Assembly (NCBI GenBank): GCA_020638995.1
Contig: JACKHM010000001.1
Location: 3,658,001 to 3,722,000 of the forward strand
Direction of reading: 5' to 3'
DNA length: 64,000 nucleotides
From: Planctomycetaceae bacterium
GTDB taxonomy: Bacteria; Planctomycetota; Planctomycetia; Pirellulales; Pirellulaceae
Shown: positions 52,857 through 62,367 of the stretch, piece after piece
Layout: every line of letters begins with the position of its first letter
How positions within the stretch are numbered: position 1 is the stretch's first letter
Notes under the pieces: model-generated
What the model was told of the DNA's origin: nothing
The model's input: only the letters and a program-made list of their open reading frames with translations
Database searches by the model: none
Position numbers and translations under genes: made by a program

Positions 52857-53321
52857 GTGGATGTTCATTTGACCTTGGATACCGACACCGTCGAGCAAGT
52901 CGCGACTCCAGAACCCCTATGTGTCCCCGTCGATTCGCCTGTCCGCGAGACATTGCACGCCATGAAAGAGAAGCGGCGCAGCGCGGTTCTGGTTTGTAAA
53001 GGCGAGAAACTAGCGGGTATCTTCACCGAACGAGACGCTTTGAAACTCATGGAGCCCGGTGCGGATCTCGACGTCCCCGTTGGTCAACTGATGACCTCCG
53101 ATCCCGAGACAATCGCGGACAGCGACACTGTTGGCGAGGCGATCGGAAAAATGTCTCGCGGCGGTTACCGGCGACTACCAATGGTTGATCCCGAGGGGCG
53201 ACCGAAGGGCTTTGTCACGGTAGCCAGTATTCTGCATTATCTTGTCGGGCACTTTCCGGCAATTGTCTATAACCTACCCCCTAATCCGCACCATTCGACG
53301 CAAACGCGCGAAGGGGCGTGA
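52857..53321 (+). CDS. CBS domain protein
   Basis: 154 residues starting at GTG 52857, with a GAGG site nine bases upstream; no in-frame ATG is suitable. It consists of a CBS pair: first repeat at about 15-75 with PLCVPVDSPVRETLHAMK and GIFTERDALK, second at about 76-135 with VGQLMTSDPETIADSDTVGEA and GYRRLPMVDPEGRPKGFVTV. CBS pairs bind adenine nucleotides (AMP, ATP, SAM) and act as energy sensors. The gene is the first of a group with korA and korB and a second CBS protein. It is likely to sense the state of the cell and adjust the oxidoreductase. Confidence 0.88.
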   Translation: MDVHLTLDTDTVEQVATPEPLCVPVDSPVRETLHAMKEKRRSAVLVCKGEKLAGIFTERDALKLMEPGADLDVPVGQLMTSDPETIADSDTVGEAIGKMSRGGYRRLPMVDPEGRPKGFVTVASILHYLVGHFPAIVYNLPPNPHHSTQTREGA

Positions 53322-53406
53322 GCCTTGACCCGCCTAATACCGTTCGCCACCGCGGCGAATCCATCTACCGGCTACGAACTACAACGAACTGGATCGTGAG
53401 TTAGTC

Positions 53407-55272
53407 ATGTCGACAACAACCGAGGGGCAACCTGCCTCTGCAAAACAAACCATTGTCCTTGAAGGTGCTACTGTCCGACTCGCAGGTGACTCGGGCGACG
53501 GAATGCAACTGGCTGGAACACAGCTAACCGGAACATCGGCTCAAGTCGGCAACGACATTGCCACGTTCCCGGACTTTCCCGCCGAAATACGTGCTCCGCG
53601 TGGTACGCTGGCTGGGGTCAGCGGTTTCCAAGTCCATTTCTCGTCGCATGAGATTTTTACGCCGGGCGACTCGCTGAACGCTCTCATTGCCATGAACCCT
53701 GCGGCGCTGAAGACGAACTTGGCCGACCTCGATCCGGGCGGGGCCTTGATTGTCAATGAGGATGGCTTTGACAAAAAAGATTTGGAGAAAGCCGGTTACG
53801 CAGTCAGTCCGCTCGAAGACGACAGTCTCGAAGGTTACCAATTGTTCAAAGTTCCCATGACCACGCTCACCCGCGGCGCGGTCGAAGGCTGTGGTCTGAG
53901 CGTCAAAGAAGCAGATCGCTGCCGCAACTTTTTTGCCATGGGTTTGGTCTATTGGCTGTACGGGCGCGACATGACACCGACACTACGCTTCATCGAAGCG
54001 AAGTTCGGTAGCAAACCCAGTGTTGCCGAGGCCAACCGCAAAGCTTTGAACGCCGGCTGGAACTACGGAGAAACAACGGACGCTTTCGTCAGCAGCTATC
54101 AAGTCGCACCAGCCAAGCTTCCGCCGGGCAAGTACAAAAACATGATGGGCAATCAAGCACTGGCATGGGGGCTGATTGCTGCAGCTAAGGTAAGCGACAA
54201 GGATTTGTTCTACGGTACATATCCCATCACACCCGCCAGCGATATTCTCCACGAACTGAGCCGCCACAAGAATCTTGGCGTCCGCACCGTGCAAGCCGAA
54301 GACGAAATTGCTGCTATGTGTACTGTGATCGGTGCGGCCTTTGCCGGATCGATGGCGGTCACGGGTTCGAGCGGTCCGGGAATCGCGCTCAAAGGTGAGG
54401 CCATGGGCTTGGGCATGATCTTGGAATTGCCAATGTTGATCGTCAATGTTCAACGCGGCGGTCCGAGTACCGGTTTGCCAACCAAGACGGAGCAGTCTGA
54501 CTTGATGCAAGCCATTTTCGGACGTAATGGTGAGTCGCCGATCCCCGTCGTGGCTGCCAGAAGCCCGGGCGACTGTTTCGATATCGCAATTGAAGCGTGG
54601 CGCATTGCGACGCGGTTTATGACGCCGGTCATCATCCTCACCGACGGCTATATTGCGAATGGTTCGGAGCCGTGGTTAATTCCAGATGCCGACGCTTTGC
54701 CGCGAATCGAAGTGAAGCATCCAGGTCCGTTGGGCGAGGGTGAAACCTTCATGCCGTACGCCCGTGACGAGCGGCTTGCCCGCCCGTGGGCGATTCCCGG
54801 AACCGAAGGTTTGATGCATCGCGTCGGCGGCTTGGAGAAGCAAGATGTCACGGGTAACGTCAGCTACGATCCCGATAATCATCAACACATGACCAACGTA
54901 CGCGCGACGAAAGTTGCGAACATCGCCGACGATATCCCACTTCAAGAGGTCGATGGGCCGGACAGCGGTGACTTACTCATCGTTAGCTGGGGAGGCACCT
55001 TCGGAGCGAACACGACGGCAGTCAAAAAGGCTCAAAGAATGGGCCTGTCTGTCGCCCACGCCCACCTTCGCTACCTGAATCCGTTCCCAAAGAACTTGGG
55101 CGAGATTTTGGATCGCTACAAGAAGATACTTGTTCCAGAACTTAATATGGGACAGCTTCGGATGCTGATCCGAGATCGTTACCTCAAGGACGCAATTGGA
55201 TTCAATAAAGTGAAGGGCAAACCATTTACTGTCGCAGAACTCGTCAGCAAAATTCAAGAAACCATCGGTTGA
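53407..55272 (+). CDS. korA: 2-oxoacid:ferredoxin oxidoreductase, alpha(gamma) subunit
   Basis: 621 residues. The N-terminal ~190 residues form the gamma-like domain (RLAGDSGDGMQLAGTQLTG), followed by the pyrimidine-binding alpha domain (GNQALAWGLIAAAK, YPITPASDILHELSRHK, FAGSMAVTGSSGPGIALKGE and RGGPSTGLPTKTEQSDL). This fused layout is that of 2-oxoglutarate:ferredoxin oxidoreductase KorA. With KorB and thiamine diphosphate it converts 2-oxoglutarate and CoA to succinyl-CoA, CO2 and reduced ferredoxin (or the reverse). It starts 85 bases after the CBS gene and ends 19 bases before korB. Specificity for 2-oxoglutarate is inferred from fusion and length, not proven. Confidence 0.9.
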   Translation: MSTTTEGQPASAKQTIVLEGATVRLAGDSGDGMQLAGTQLTGTSAQVGNDIATFPDFPAEIRAPRGTLAGVSGFQVHFSSHEIFTPGDSLNALIAMNPAALKTNLADLDPGGALIVNEDGFDKKDLEKAGYAVSPLEDDSLEGYQLFKVPMTTLTRGAVEGCGLSVKEADRCRNFFAMGLVYWLYGRDMTPTLRFIEAKFGSKPSVAEANRKALNAGWNYGETTDAFVSSYQVAPAKLPPGKYKNMMGNQALAWGLIAAAKVSDKDLFYGTYPITPASDILHELSRHKNLGVRTVQAEDEIAAMCTVIGAAFAGSMAVTGSSGPGIALKGEAMGLGMILELPMLIVNVQRGGPSTGLPTKTEQSDLMQAIFGRNGESPIPVVAARSPGDCFDIAIEAWRIATRFMTPVIILTDGYIANGSEPWLIPDADALPRIEVKHPGPLGEGETFMPYARDERLARPWAIPGTEGLMHRVGGLEKQDVTGNVSYDPDNHQHMTNVRATKVANIADDIPLQEVDGPDSGDLLIVSWGGTFGANTTAVKKAQRMGLSVAHAHLRYLNPFPKNLGEILDRYKKILVPELNMGQLRMLIRDRYLKDAIGFNKVKGKPFTVAELVSKIQETIG

Positions 55273-55291
55273 TCAAAGAGAAACAAGTTCC

Positions 55292-56311
55292 ATGAGTACT
55301 CAACTCCCTGTTTTGAAGGCAGCGGATTTCGGTAGTGACCAAGATGTTCGCTGGTGCCCCGGTTGCGGTGACTATTCCATTCTGGCCCAGATGAAGAAGA
55401 TGCTCCCGTCGATGGGAGTGCCTCGCGAGAAGATCGTATTCATCTCGGGAATCGGCTGTTCGAGCCGCTTTCCCTATTACATGAACACGTATGGCATACA
55501 TAGCATTCACGGCCGCGCGCCGGCGTTGGCAACGGGCTTAAAGTCGGTGCGACCGGACTTGATGGTTTGGGTCATTACGGGCGACGGTGATGGGCTGAGC
55601 ATCGGTGGTAATCACTTGATGCACGCGATTCGTCGCAACCTTGACATCAATATCATCCTGTTTAACAACCGAATCTATGGCCTCACCAAAGGTCAGTACT
55701 CGCCAACCTCGCCGCTGGGCAAAGTCACAAAGAGCACTCCGATGGGTGCGATCGATAATCCGCTTCATCCACTCTCGATTGCAATCGGTTGTGAGGCGAG
55801 TTTCGTTGCGCGTTCCATCGATACTCACATCAAGCACCTTGAAACTACTCTTCAGCGTGCTGCGGAACACAAGGGTACCGCATTCGTCGAAGTCTACCAA
55901 AACTGCAACATCTTTAATGACGGCGCATGGGAATACACCAAGGACCGCCAAACAAAGGCAGAGAATACGATCGAACTTGAACACGGCAAGCCATTGATTT
56001 TCGGCACCAACCGAGACAAAGGAATTCGATTGAATGGGCTGGAGCCTGAAGTCGTCGAGCTGGGAAAAGGCGTTACCGAGGACGACCTGTTGTTCCACGA
56101 CGAAAAGGCCGCCGAACCGAGCTTGGCATACCTGCTGAGCCGGATGCGGCACGAAGATGGATATCCGGAACCAATCGGCGTGTTCCGTGCCATTGACAAA
56201 CCGCGTTACGACGACGAGCTTAACAAGCAGGTCGCGGCAGCTAAGGCGAAGAAGGGCGAAGGTAGCCTAAACGCACTTTTCAACTCTGGCGAAACGTGGA
56301 CAGTATCATGA
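55292..56311 (+). CDS. korB: 2-oxoacid:ferredoxin oxidoreductase, beta subunit
   Basis: 339 residues. The thiamine-diphosphate binding elements are present: WCPGCGDYSILAQMKKML, ISGIGCSSRFPYYMN, the GDGDGLSIGGNHL motif and NNRIYGLTKGQYSPTS. Beta subunits of this group carry an iron-sulfur cluster with three or four Cys around the N-terminal motifs; CPGC and GIGC supply candidates. With KorA it forms the catalytic complex in the cytosol. Its stop overlaps the start of the following CBS protein (ATGA), so the sensor is made at the same time as the enzyme. Confidence 0.92.
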   Translation: MSTQLPVLKAADFGSDQDVRWCPGCGDYSILAQMKKMLPSMGVPREKIVFISGIGCSSRFPYYMNTYGIHSIHGRAPALATGLKSVRPDLMVWVITGDGDGLSIGGNHLMHAIRRNLDINIILFNNRIYGLTKGQYSPTSPLGKVTKSTPMGAIDNPLHPLSIAIGCEASFVARSIDTHIKHLETTLQRAAEHKGTAFVEVYQNCNIFNDGAWEYTKDRQTKAENTIELEHGKPLIFGTNRDKGIRLNGLEPEVVELGKGVTEDDLLFHDEKAAEPSLAYLLSRMRHEDGYPEPIGVFRAIDKPRYDDELNKQVAAAKAKKGEGSLNALFNSGETWTVS

Positions 56312-56829
56312 TTGAATGCCCATTTTGCGGTGCGGAGAATATCCCAGGTATTGATGATTGCGAAGGTTGCGGTCAATCTTTAAGCCATGACCACGGTGGT
56401 CCTCCGATCAACGAGATAGAGCGCTCGTTGGTCAAAGATCGAATCAATACACTGGCGCCGAAGCAACCATGTACTGTGTCGCCCGATGCGACCGTCGGAG
56501 AAGTCCTGCGCGAAATGGCGGGCAATCGAATCGGTTGCGTCATCGTCGTCGAAGGCGGCAAACCGGTCGGCATTTTTAGTGAACGCGACGCCTTGATGAA
56601 ACTGAATACCGAGGCGGCGTCGCTCAGCGATCGGCCGATTTCAGAGTTCATGACTGTAAATCCCGAAACATTGCGGGACAGCGCAAAGGTTGCGTTTGCT
56701 GTCCACCGAATGGATCTAGGCGGCTATCGTCACCTACCGATTGTCTCGGGAGACAACCAGCTGCAAGGAATCATTTCGGTTCGATCAATTCTGAACTACC
56801 TGACCGAACGTATGCCGACGGGCGGCTAG
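56308..56829 (+). CDS. Zinc-ribbon CBS domain protein
   Basis: 173 residues from ATG 56308, overlapping the korB stop by four bases. The N-terminus is a zinc ribbon, IECPFCGAENIPG and CEGCGQSL (four Cys in two CxxC pairs), followed by a CBS pair at about 45-170 with VGEVLREMAGNRIGCVIVV, GIFSERDALMKL, and GGYRHLPIVSGDNQLQGIISV. The CBS part is related to the protein encoded before korA, including the ERDAL and GGYR.LP segments, so the two may derive from one duplication. It may bind nucleotides and, through the zinc ribbon, the oxidoreductase or a transcription partner. Confidence 0.88.
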   Translation: MIECPFCGAENIPGIDDCEGCGQSLSHDHGGPPINEIERSLVKDRINTLAPKQPCTVSPDATVGEVLREMAGNRIGCVIVVEGGKPVGIFSERDALMKLNTEAASLSDRPISEFMTVNPETLRDSAKVAFAVHRMDLGGYRHLPIVSGDNQLQGIISVRSILNYLTERMPTGG

Positions 56830-56976
56830 AGCCCGGCATATACTTCTCCGTACAGTTCCATTCTCGACAGCATGTTTGACGCTCGGTGGATGGCGGTCGT
56901 AAACTGGTGACTTAGCGAGTTCACAATTACTGTGAACGCCCGCCTGCAAGCCACCCTTCCCAACGCCGAGCTCCGC

Positions 56977-59900
56977 ATGAAACCGTCGCTGTTTGGACTG
57001 TTGCTCTTTCTCGCCTTGTCGCCGTCCGTGAAAGCGGACTCAGCCGCTGAGAAAGTTGACTTTGCTCGTGACATCCAGCCGATTCTGGCGGATCGATGTT
57101 TTGCCTGCCACGGTCCGGATGCCCAAACTCGCGAATCCGGACTTCGACTTGATGAGCGAACGACGGCGATGCAGCCGCTTGACTCGGGTGCCACCGCAAT
57201 CGTTGCCGGAAAGCCATCCGAGAGCGAACTGATTCGACGCATCAACAGCAGCGATGAAGCAGAGATGATGCCGCCTCTCGAAGCGAATAAGTCGTTGAGC
57301 GTAAACGAGAAGGAATTACTTTCTGCTTGGATATCGCAAGGCGCGCAGTACGAAGAGTTGTGGTCGCTCGTAAGGCCGGAACGATCAACGCTTCCGACGG
57401 CTTCGAGCGAGGCGTGGATTCGCACTCCGGTCGACCGATTCATCCTTCAGCGTCTCGACCGGGAGGGTATGGTTCCCGCACCGGAAGCTTCACGCGAAGC
57501 CCTGATCAGGCGACTTACTTTTGACCTGACTGGCCTGCCCCCGACGCTGTCCGAGATTGATGCGTTTCTGGCAGACACGGGCGACGACGCTTACGAAAGG
57601 GTCGTCGATCGGTTGTTGCAGTCACCCCATTTTGGCGAGCGTTTGGCGGTCGACTGGCTCGATGCGGCGCGATTCGCCGATACGAATGGTTATCACCTGG
57701 ACAACGGTCGCGACATGTCGCGCTGGCGAGCGTGGGTGATTGATGCGTTCAACGCGAACATGCCGTTCGATCAATTCACGATCGAACAACTAGCGGGTGA
57801 TCTATTGCCAAACGCCACACTGTCGCAACAGGTGGCCAGCGGGTTCAATCGGAATCACATGATCAACTTTGAAGGTGGAGCCATCCCCGCCGAGTACCAC
57901 AACGCCTACATCGTCGATCGCGTGAATACGACGGCGACCGTCTGGCTGGGACTGACCGTAGCTTGCGCCCAGTGCCACGATCACAAGTATGATCCAATCA
58001 CCCAGAAAGAGTTTTACGGCCTATATGCGTTCTTTAACAACGTGCCGGAAAATGGTCTCGATGGGAACCAAGGCAACGCCATGCCGTATATCCGCGTGCC
58101 GGACGCAGAGCAAGCAGTGCGATTGCGCGAACTGGACGCAAAGATCTCGGAACTTGCTGCCGAAACCGAAGGAGACATCGTCGTACTCGACGATGCGCAA
58201 CGAGCCTGGGAAAATTCGCTCGTGACGTCCGAGCCAACCGGTGCTCAAACGTCCATCGACCTGGGTGATTGGTATAGCGCCGGCCCCTTCGTTCATCCGG
58301 AAGGCGGACTGCGAGCCTATAACCGTGACCTTGGCCCCGAAGCGAATGTCGTTGATTTGAACGCCAAGTATTTTCTGGCCGAAAAGACCTACGGGTGGAT
58401 CGAACGAAGCGACTGGATCGATGGTCAGGTTATCGAATTGCAAGGAGAGCAGGCAGCAACTTACGTTTATCGGACGATCACAGTCGCCGAAGACACGAAG
58501 TTACTGATCTCTTTGGGCAGCGACGACGCACTGAAGGTGTGGCTGAACCGCAAACTTTTGTTGTCGAGTGACGCACCGCGCGGTGTTGCGCCTGATCAGA
58601 ACATCGTCACGCTCGATTTGAAGAAGGGACGCAACGAGTTGTTGATGAAGGTCGTGAACTTTTTCGGGGAGTACGGTTTTTACTTCGCGATGAACTCGGA
58701 GACAGCAGCCTCAGTGCCGGACAGCGTCCTGGCAATCGTCAGAAAGCATCGAGGACAACGATCACCCCAGCAGACCACAGAACTTCGTATGTATTATCGC
58801 AATAACGTCAGCCGGGACCCAAGATGGAAGGAACTTGGCGAACAATTAGCGGCCCTGCGTAAGCAACGAGAGGACTACGAGCAGACGATTCCGACTTCGA
58901 TGGTCATGCAAGAAATGTCGCAACCTCGCACAACATTTGTGTTGGCTCGCGGCCAGTACGACAAGCAAGCCGATCAGGTTTCCGCCGGTGTTCCCGCCAG
59001 CCTGCCGGCCTTGCCCAAGAACACTGCCCCGGATCGGCTCGCGCTGGCACGTTGGCTAGTCTCTCCCGAGCATCCCCTCACGTCGCGAGTGATCGTCAAT
59101 CGGTACTGGCAGATGCTCTTCGGTACCGGACTCGTCGGGACGTCTGAAGACTTTGGATCGCGTGGAGAATTGCCTAGTCATCCAGAATTACTCGACTGGC
59201 TAGCGGTCGAGTTTCAGACCTCTTCGCAACCTCCGTTGGTTGGAACGGCGGCCTCGCGATGGAACGTCAAGGCATTGTTGAAGTTGCTGGTGATGTCGGC
59301 TACCTATCGACAAGAGTCGCGAGTAAGTCCTAGACTCCTCGAACGTGATCCTGACAACCGTCTGCTTGCGCGCGGACCGCGATTTCGTTTGCAAGCCGAA
59401 TTTATTCGCGATCAGGCGCTTGCCATCAGTGGCCTCTTGAAACACCGAATTGGCGGCCCCAGTGTCTCGCCCTATCAGCCCAGCGGTCTCTGGGAAGAAC
59501 TGTCTTCGCGAGGCGACAGTTCGAAGTGGACGGCGCAGGTTTTCGAGCAGAGTACGGGTGACGATCTTTATCGCCGCAGCATGTATACGTTCTGGAAACG
59601 CACTTCTCCGCCACCCCAGATGTTGGCGCTCGATGCCCCCGATCGGGAAACTTGTACGGTGCGGCGTGCGCGAACGAACACTCCGCTGCAAGCCCTCATA
59701 TTGTTGAACGATCCGACCTACGTCGAAGCTTCGCGAAGCCTCGCAGAGCGGGCTCTGACGGAGGGTGGCACATCGGTTGAACAACGGATGTTGTTTGTTT
59801 TTCGGCTGGCGACCGGGCGCAATCCGAATGAAATGGAACGTGATGTCATGAGGGCGGTGTTGCATGAACAGTTGGATTTGTACAAGGGCAAAGAAGTGGA

Positions 59901-60027
59901 AGCAAAGCAACTGCTGTCCAACGGAGACAGGAGTTGGAACACCGATCTCGAAGCATGCGAACTCGCTGCGTGGACGATGTTCGCCAGCATGATCCTGAAT
60001 CTTGATGAGACTCTGACGAAGAGCTAA
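56977..60027 (+). CDS. PSCyt1-DUF1549-DUF1553 cytochrome protein
   Basis: 1016 residues from ATG 56977, which starts a good signal peptide (KPSLFGLLLFLALSPSVKA). PSCyt1 haem motif CFACH is at residues 41-45. DUF1549 follows at about 140-345 (TPVDRFILQRLDREG, LTFDLTGLPPTL, FGERLAVDWLDAARFADTNG) with a second, C-x2-C-H site AQCHDHKYDP near 335. DUF1553 is at the C-terminus (TSRVIVNRYWQMLFGTGLV, RRARTNTPLQAL). Between them lies an insert with DDALKVWLNRKLLLSSD and a further polar stretch, resembling a PA14 or related carbohydrate-binding fold; the sister gene at 11170 has a discoidin-like insert at the same place. It is followed 25 bases later by a DUF1501 gene. Confidence 0.92.
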   Translation: MKPSLFGLLLFLALSPSVKADSAAEKVDFARDIQPILADRCFACHGPDAQTRESGLRLDERTTAMQPLDSGATAIVAGKPSESELIRRINSSDEAEMMPPLEANKSLSVNEKELLSAWISQGAQYEELWSLVRPERSTLPTASSEAWIRTPVDRFILQRLDREGMVPAPEASREALIRRLTFDLTGLPPTLSEIDAFLADTGDDAYERVVDRLLQSPHFGERLAVDWLDAARFADTNGYHLDNGRDMSRWRAWVIDAFNANMPFDQFTIEQLAGDLLPNATLSQQVASGFNRNHMINFEGGAIPAEYHNAYIVDRVNTTATVWLGLTVACAQCHDHKYDPITQKEFYGLYAFFNNVPENGLDGNQGNAMPYIRVPDAEQAVRLRELDAKISELAAETEGDIVVLDDAQRAWENSLVTSEPTGAQTSIDLGDWYSAGPFVHPEGGLRAYNRDLGPEANVVDLNAKYFLAEKTYGWIERSDWIDGQVIELQGEQAATYVYRTITVAEDTKLLISLGSDDALKVWLNRKLLLSSDAPRGVAPDQNIVTLDLKKGRNELLMKVVNFFGEYGFYFAMNSETAASVPDSVLAIVRKHRGQRSPQQTTELRMYYRNNVSRDPRWKELGEQLAALRKQREDYEQTIPTSMVMQEMSQPRTTFVLARGQYDKQADQVSAGVPASLPALPKNTAPDRLALARWLVSPEHPLTSRVIVNRYWQMLFGTGLVGTSEDFGSRGELPSHPELLDWLAVEFQTSSQPPLVGTAASRWNVKALLKLLVMSATYRQESRVSPRLLERDPDNRLLARGPRFRLQAEFIRDQALAISGLLKHRIGGPSVSPYQPSGLWEELSSRGDSSKWTAQVFEQSTGDDLYRRSMYTFWKRTSPPPQMLALDAPDRETCTVRRARTNTPLQALILLNDPTYVEASRSLAERALTEGGTSVEQRMLFVFRLATGRNPNEMERDVMRAVLHEQLDLYKGKEVEAKQLLSNGDRSWNTDLEACELAAWTMFASMILNLDETLTKS

Positions 60028-60052
60028 CGCCCACTTACAGAAGTTGAACTCA

Positions 60053-61516
60053 ATGCACCCGCTCTACGAACTACTACAGTATCAGACCCGACGTCACTTT
60101 CTTGGGCGCGCCGCAACCGGCATTGGCACGATGGCACTCGCTTCGTTGTTGAATCCCGATTCGGAGGGCGCAAGTCGCTCGGATGAAGCCGAATCCGGAA
60201 GTCTGCAGCATCCCCACCTGGCGTCGAAAGCCAAGCGGATCATCTATCTCGTGATGTCAGGTGGTCCGTCACATATCGATCTGTTCGATTACAAGCCGAA
60301 GCTCAAAGAAGTTCACGGCACCGAGTTACCGGCTTCGGTCCGCCGGGGGCAGCGCGTCACCGGGATGACGGCGGGCCAAAGTTCCTTTCCTTGTGTCTCG
60401 CCAATGTTTCAGTTCAACCAGCATGGTGCGAGCGGAACCTGGGTCAGCGAATTGCTGCCACATACGGCTTCGATTGTCGACCAGATCGCGATCGTCAAAT
60501 CGATGCACACGGAAGCGATCAACCATGACCCCGCGATCACATTTATCCAAACGGGCTCACAACAGCCCGGACGACCCAGTCTTGGGGCTTGGTTGAGCTA
60601 TGGACTCGGCAGCGATAACCGCAACTTACCTGCCTTCGTCGTCATGATCTCACAAGGAAGCGGTAACAAGACCGATCAGCCGATCTTTTCGCGACTCTGG
60701 GGCAGCGGATTCTTACCTTCCAAGCACCAGGGTGTGCGTTTCCGTACCGGAGCTGATCCGGTGCTTTACCTCTCGAATCCTCAAGGGGTTGATGAGAATG
60801 TCCGCCGTAGCATGCTGGACGGTGTCACACGACTGAACGAACTGGCGGCACAGTCATTTGGCGCGCCGGAGATCAACACGCGGATTGCTCAATACGAAAT
60901 GGCTTTTCGCATGCAGACCTCCGTCCCAAACCTGACCGACCTTTCGCAAGAACCGCAACATGTACTGGACGACTACGGTATCAAGGAAGACGGTGTCGAC
61001 GGAGGCTACGCTCGCAACTGCCTGCTCGCGCGGCGAATGGTCGAACGGGGCGTGCGGTTTGTTCAGCTGATACATCGCGGCTGGGATCAGCACGGCAATC
61101 TTCCGAAACAAATTCGAGGGCAGTGTAGCGACGTCGACCAACCCAGTGCAGCATTGATCAAAGACCTCGCTCGACGCGGGTTACTTGAAGACACGCTCGT
61201 CATCTTCGGTGGCGAGTTCGGACGCACGGTCTACAGTCAAGGCCGGCTGACTACCGACAACTACGGACGCGATCATCACGGTCGCTGTTTCTCGCTATGG
61301 ATGGCTGGCGGCGGTATCAAACCCGGCATCAGTTATGGAGCGACGGACGACTACTGCTACAACATTGTCGAGAATCCCGTCCACGTGCATGACCTCAACG
61401 CCACAGTCCTGCATTGTCTGGGGATCGATCACGAACGGCTGACCTATCGCTTCCAGGGACGTGATTTTCGTTTGACCGATGTCGAAGGTCACGTCGTTAA
61501 AGGCCTGCTTGTGTGA
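60053..61516 (+). CDS. DUF1501 protein, Tat-exported
   Basis: 487 residues from ATG 60053; a TTG nine bases upstream is less likely. The N-terminus has TRRHFLGRAATGIGTMALASLL, a twin-arginine signal. The DUF1501 core contains LVMSGGPSHIDLFDYKPKL, HRGWDQHGNL, LVIFGGEFGRTVYS and GRDHHGRCFSLWMAGGG. It is 25 bases after its DUF1553 partner and makes with it the typical planctomycete two-gene unit for an exported complex. The function in polymer metabolism is inferred. A strong hairpin follows the stop. Confidence 0.92.
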   Translation: MHPLYELLQYQTRRHFLGRAATGIGTMALASLLNPDSEGASRSDEAESGSLQHPHLASKAKRIIYLVMSGGPSHIDLFDYKPKLKEVHGTELPASVRRGQRVTGMTAGQSSFPCVSPMFQFNQHGASGTWVSELLPHTASIVDQIAIVKSMHTEAINHDPAITFIQTGSQQPGRPSLGAWLSYGLGSDNRNLPAFVVMISQGSGNKTDQPIFSRLWGSGFLPSKHQGVRFRTGADPVLYLSNPQGVDENVRRSMLDGVTRLNELAAQSFGAPEINTRIAQYEMAFRMQTSVPNLTDLSQEPQHVLDDYGIKEDGVDGGYARNCLLARRMVERGVRFVQLIHRGWDQHGNLPKQIRGQCSDVDQPSAALIKDLARRGLLEDTLVIFGGEFGRTVYSQGRLTTDNYGRDHHGRCFSLWMAGGGIKPGISYGATDDYCYNIVENPVHVHDLNATVLHCLGIDHERLTYRFQGRDFRLTDVEGHVVKGLLV

Positions 61517-61532
61517 GTCAGCCCGCAGTCAC

Positions 61533-61580
61533 GAAAGTTCGCACGCCAAGGACCACATGCGTCCAAGGCGTGCGAGTTTC
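61533..61580. terminator. Bidirectional terminator-like hairpin
   Basis: The arms GAAA-CGCACGCC-AA-GGAC and GTCC-AA-GGCGTGCG-TTTC pair with an AA/AA internal loop and a small bulge, around a seven-base loop. It stands between the convergent DUF1501 and response regulator genes, 16 bases after the first stop. No long T-run follows, which is common in GC-rich genomes. A smaller hairpin (AAGTGC and GCACTT) lies at the end of the response regulator gene. Confidence 0.6.
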
Positions 61581-61613
61581 GGGATGTTCCTCTTGTGAAG
61601 TGCTGTGAGGCAC

Positions 61614-62114
61614 TTAGTCGCGAAATTCGGTAATCCGCGAATCGCTGCGTTGACGGTGCAGGCCGGAAGGGCGAGGCGTTGTCGCACGGGCAGGTTCGTG
61701 CCGCTCAAAACGTGATTTGACCAGGTGCGGCATCCAAAGGGCTTTTCCGACCAACTCGATCAGCACATCGGGATCAAACGGCTTGCGGAGGTAGTATGTG
61801 CCTCCGGCATCGTGCGTGCGGCGAATGATGTCGGGCATCTGAGCACTGGAAACGAACAACACAGGCACATCTTCCTGTCCATGCGACTCTCGTAATTCCT
61901 GGACGAGATCGAGTCCGCTTTCGCCTTCGAGATTCACGTCACAGATAATCAAGTCGATGGGCAGCGTGCGTGCGGCTTTCGTTGCGGCTTCGGCATCGCG
62001 AGCGCAATGGCATTCGTAGCCTGCCATATCGAGTACCGCCGCGACTCCTGTCAGGGTTAGCGGGTCGCCATCGATTACGAGAATGACTGCGGGATCTTGC
62101 GGCAGGGTATACAT
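61614..62114 (-). CDS. Single-domain response regulator
   Basis: 166 residues. A receiver domain at about 9-130 has the acidic pair Asp15/Asp17 (VIDGDP), the phosphoacceptor Asp59 (IICDVNLEGE), and the conserved Lys111 (LRKPFD). No output domain follows; the last ~35 residues are a basic, Pro- and Arg-rich tail. The ATG at 62114 has an AAGGCGA site. No histidine kinase is next to it. Such receivers act as phosphorelay or chemotaxis-like intermediates by protein contacts. It is transcribed toward the DUF1501 gene and divergently from the M48 protease gene. Confidence 0.92.
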   Translation of the reverse strand: MYTLPQDPAVILVIDGDPLTLTGVAAVLDMAGYECHCARDAEAATKAARTLPIDLIICDVNLEGESGLDLVQELRESHGQEDVPVLFVSSAQMPDIIRRTHDAGGTYYLRKPFDPDVLIELVGKALWMPHLVKSRFERHEPARATTPRPSGLHRQRSDSRITEFRD

Positions 62115-62367
62115 CGGCTTCGCCTTTCTGGAAGAAACAGTGCCCGATGCCGCTCCGTCGGCGATTCGATCTCCTCATTGATTACTTCTTCGACAGAGTC
62201 ATCGCAGACCGTCAAAAAAGCTCAGCCAGATCGCTCGACCGTAACAGCTTGCTAGTTGCGCAAATTTGGAATAACCGTCCGCCGGTTACTGGCAATCCAA
62301 GACCGAGTGGGGTAAGGTTTGTGCGGGTGTTGACGATCGAATTTGTTCTCTCGGCCGGGTCCCGCTC

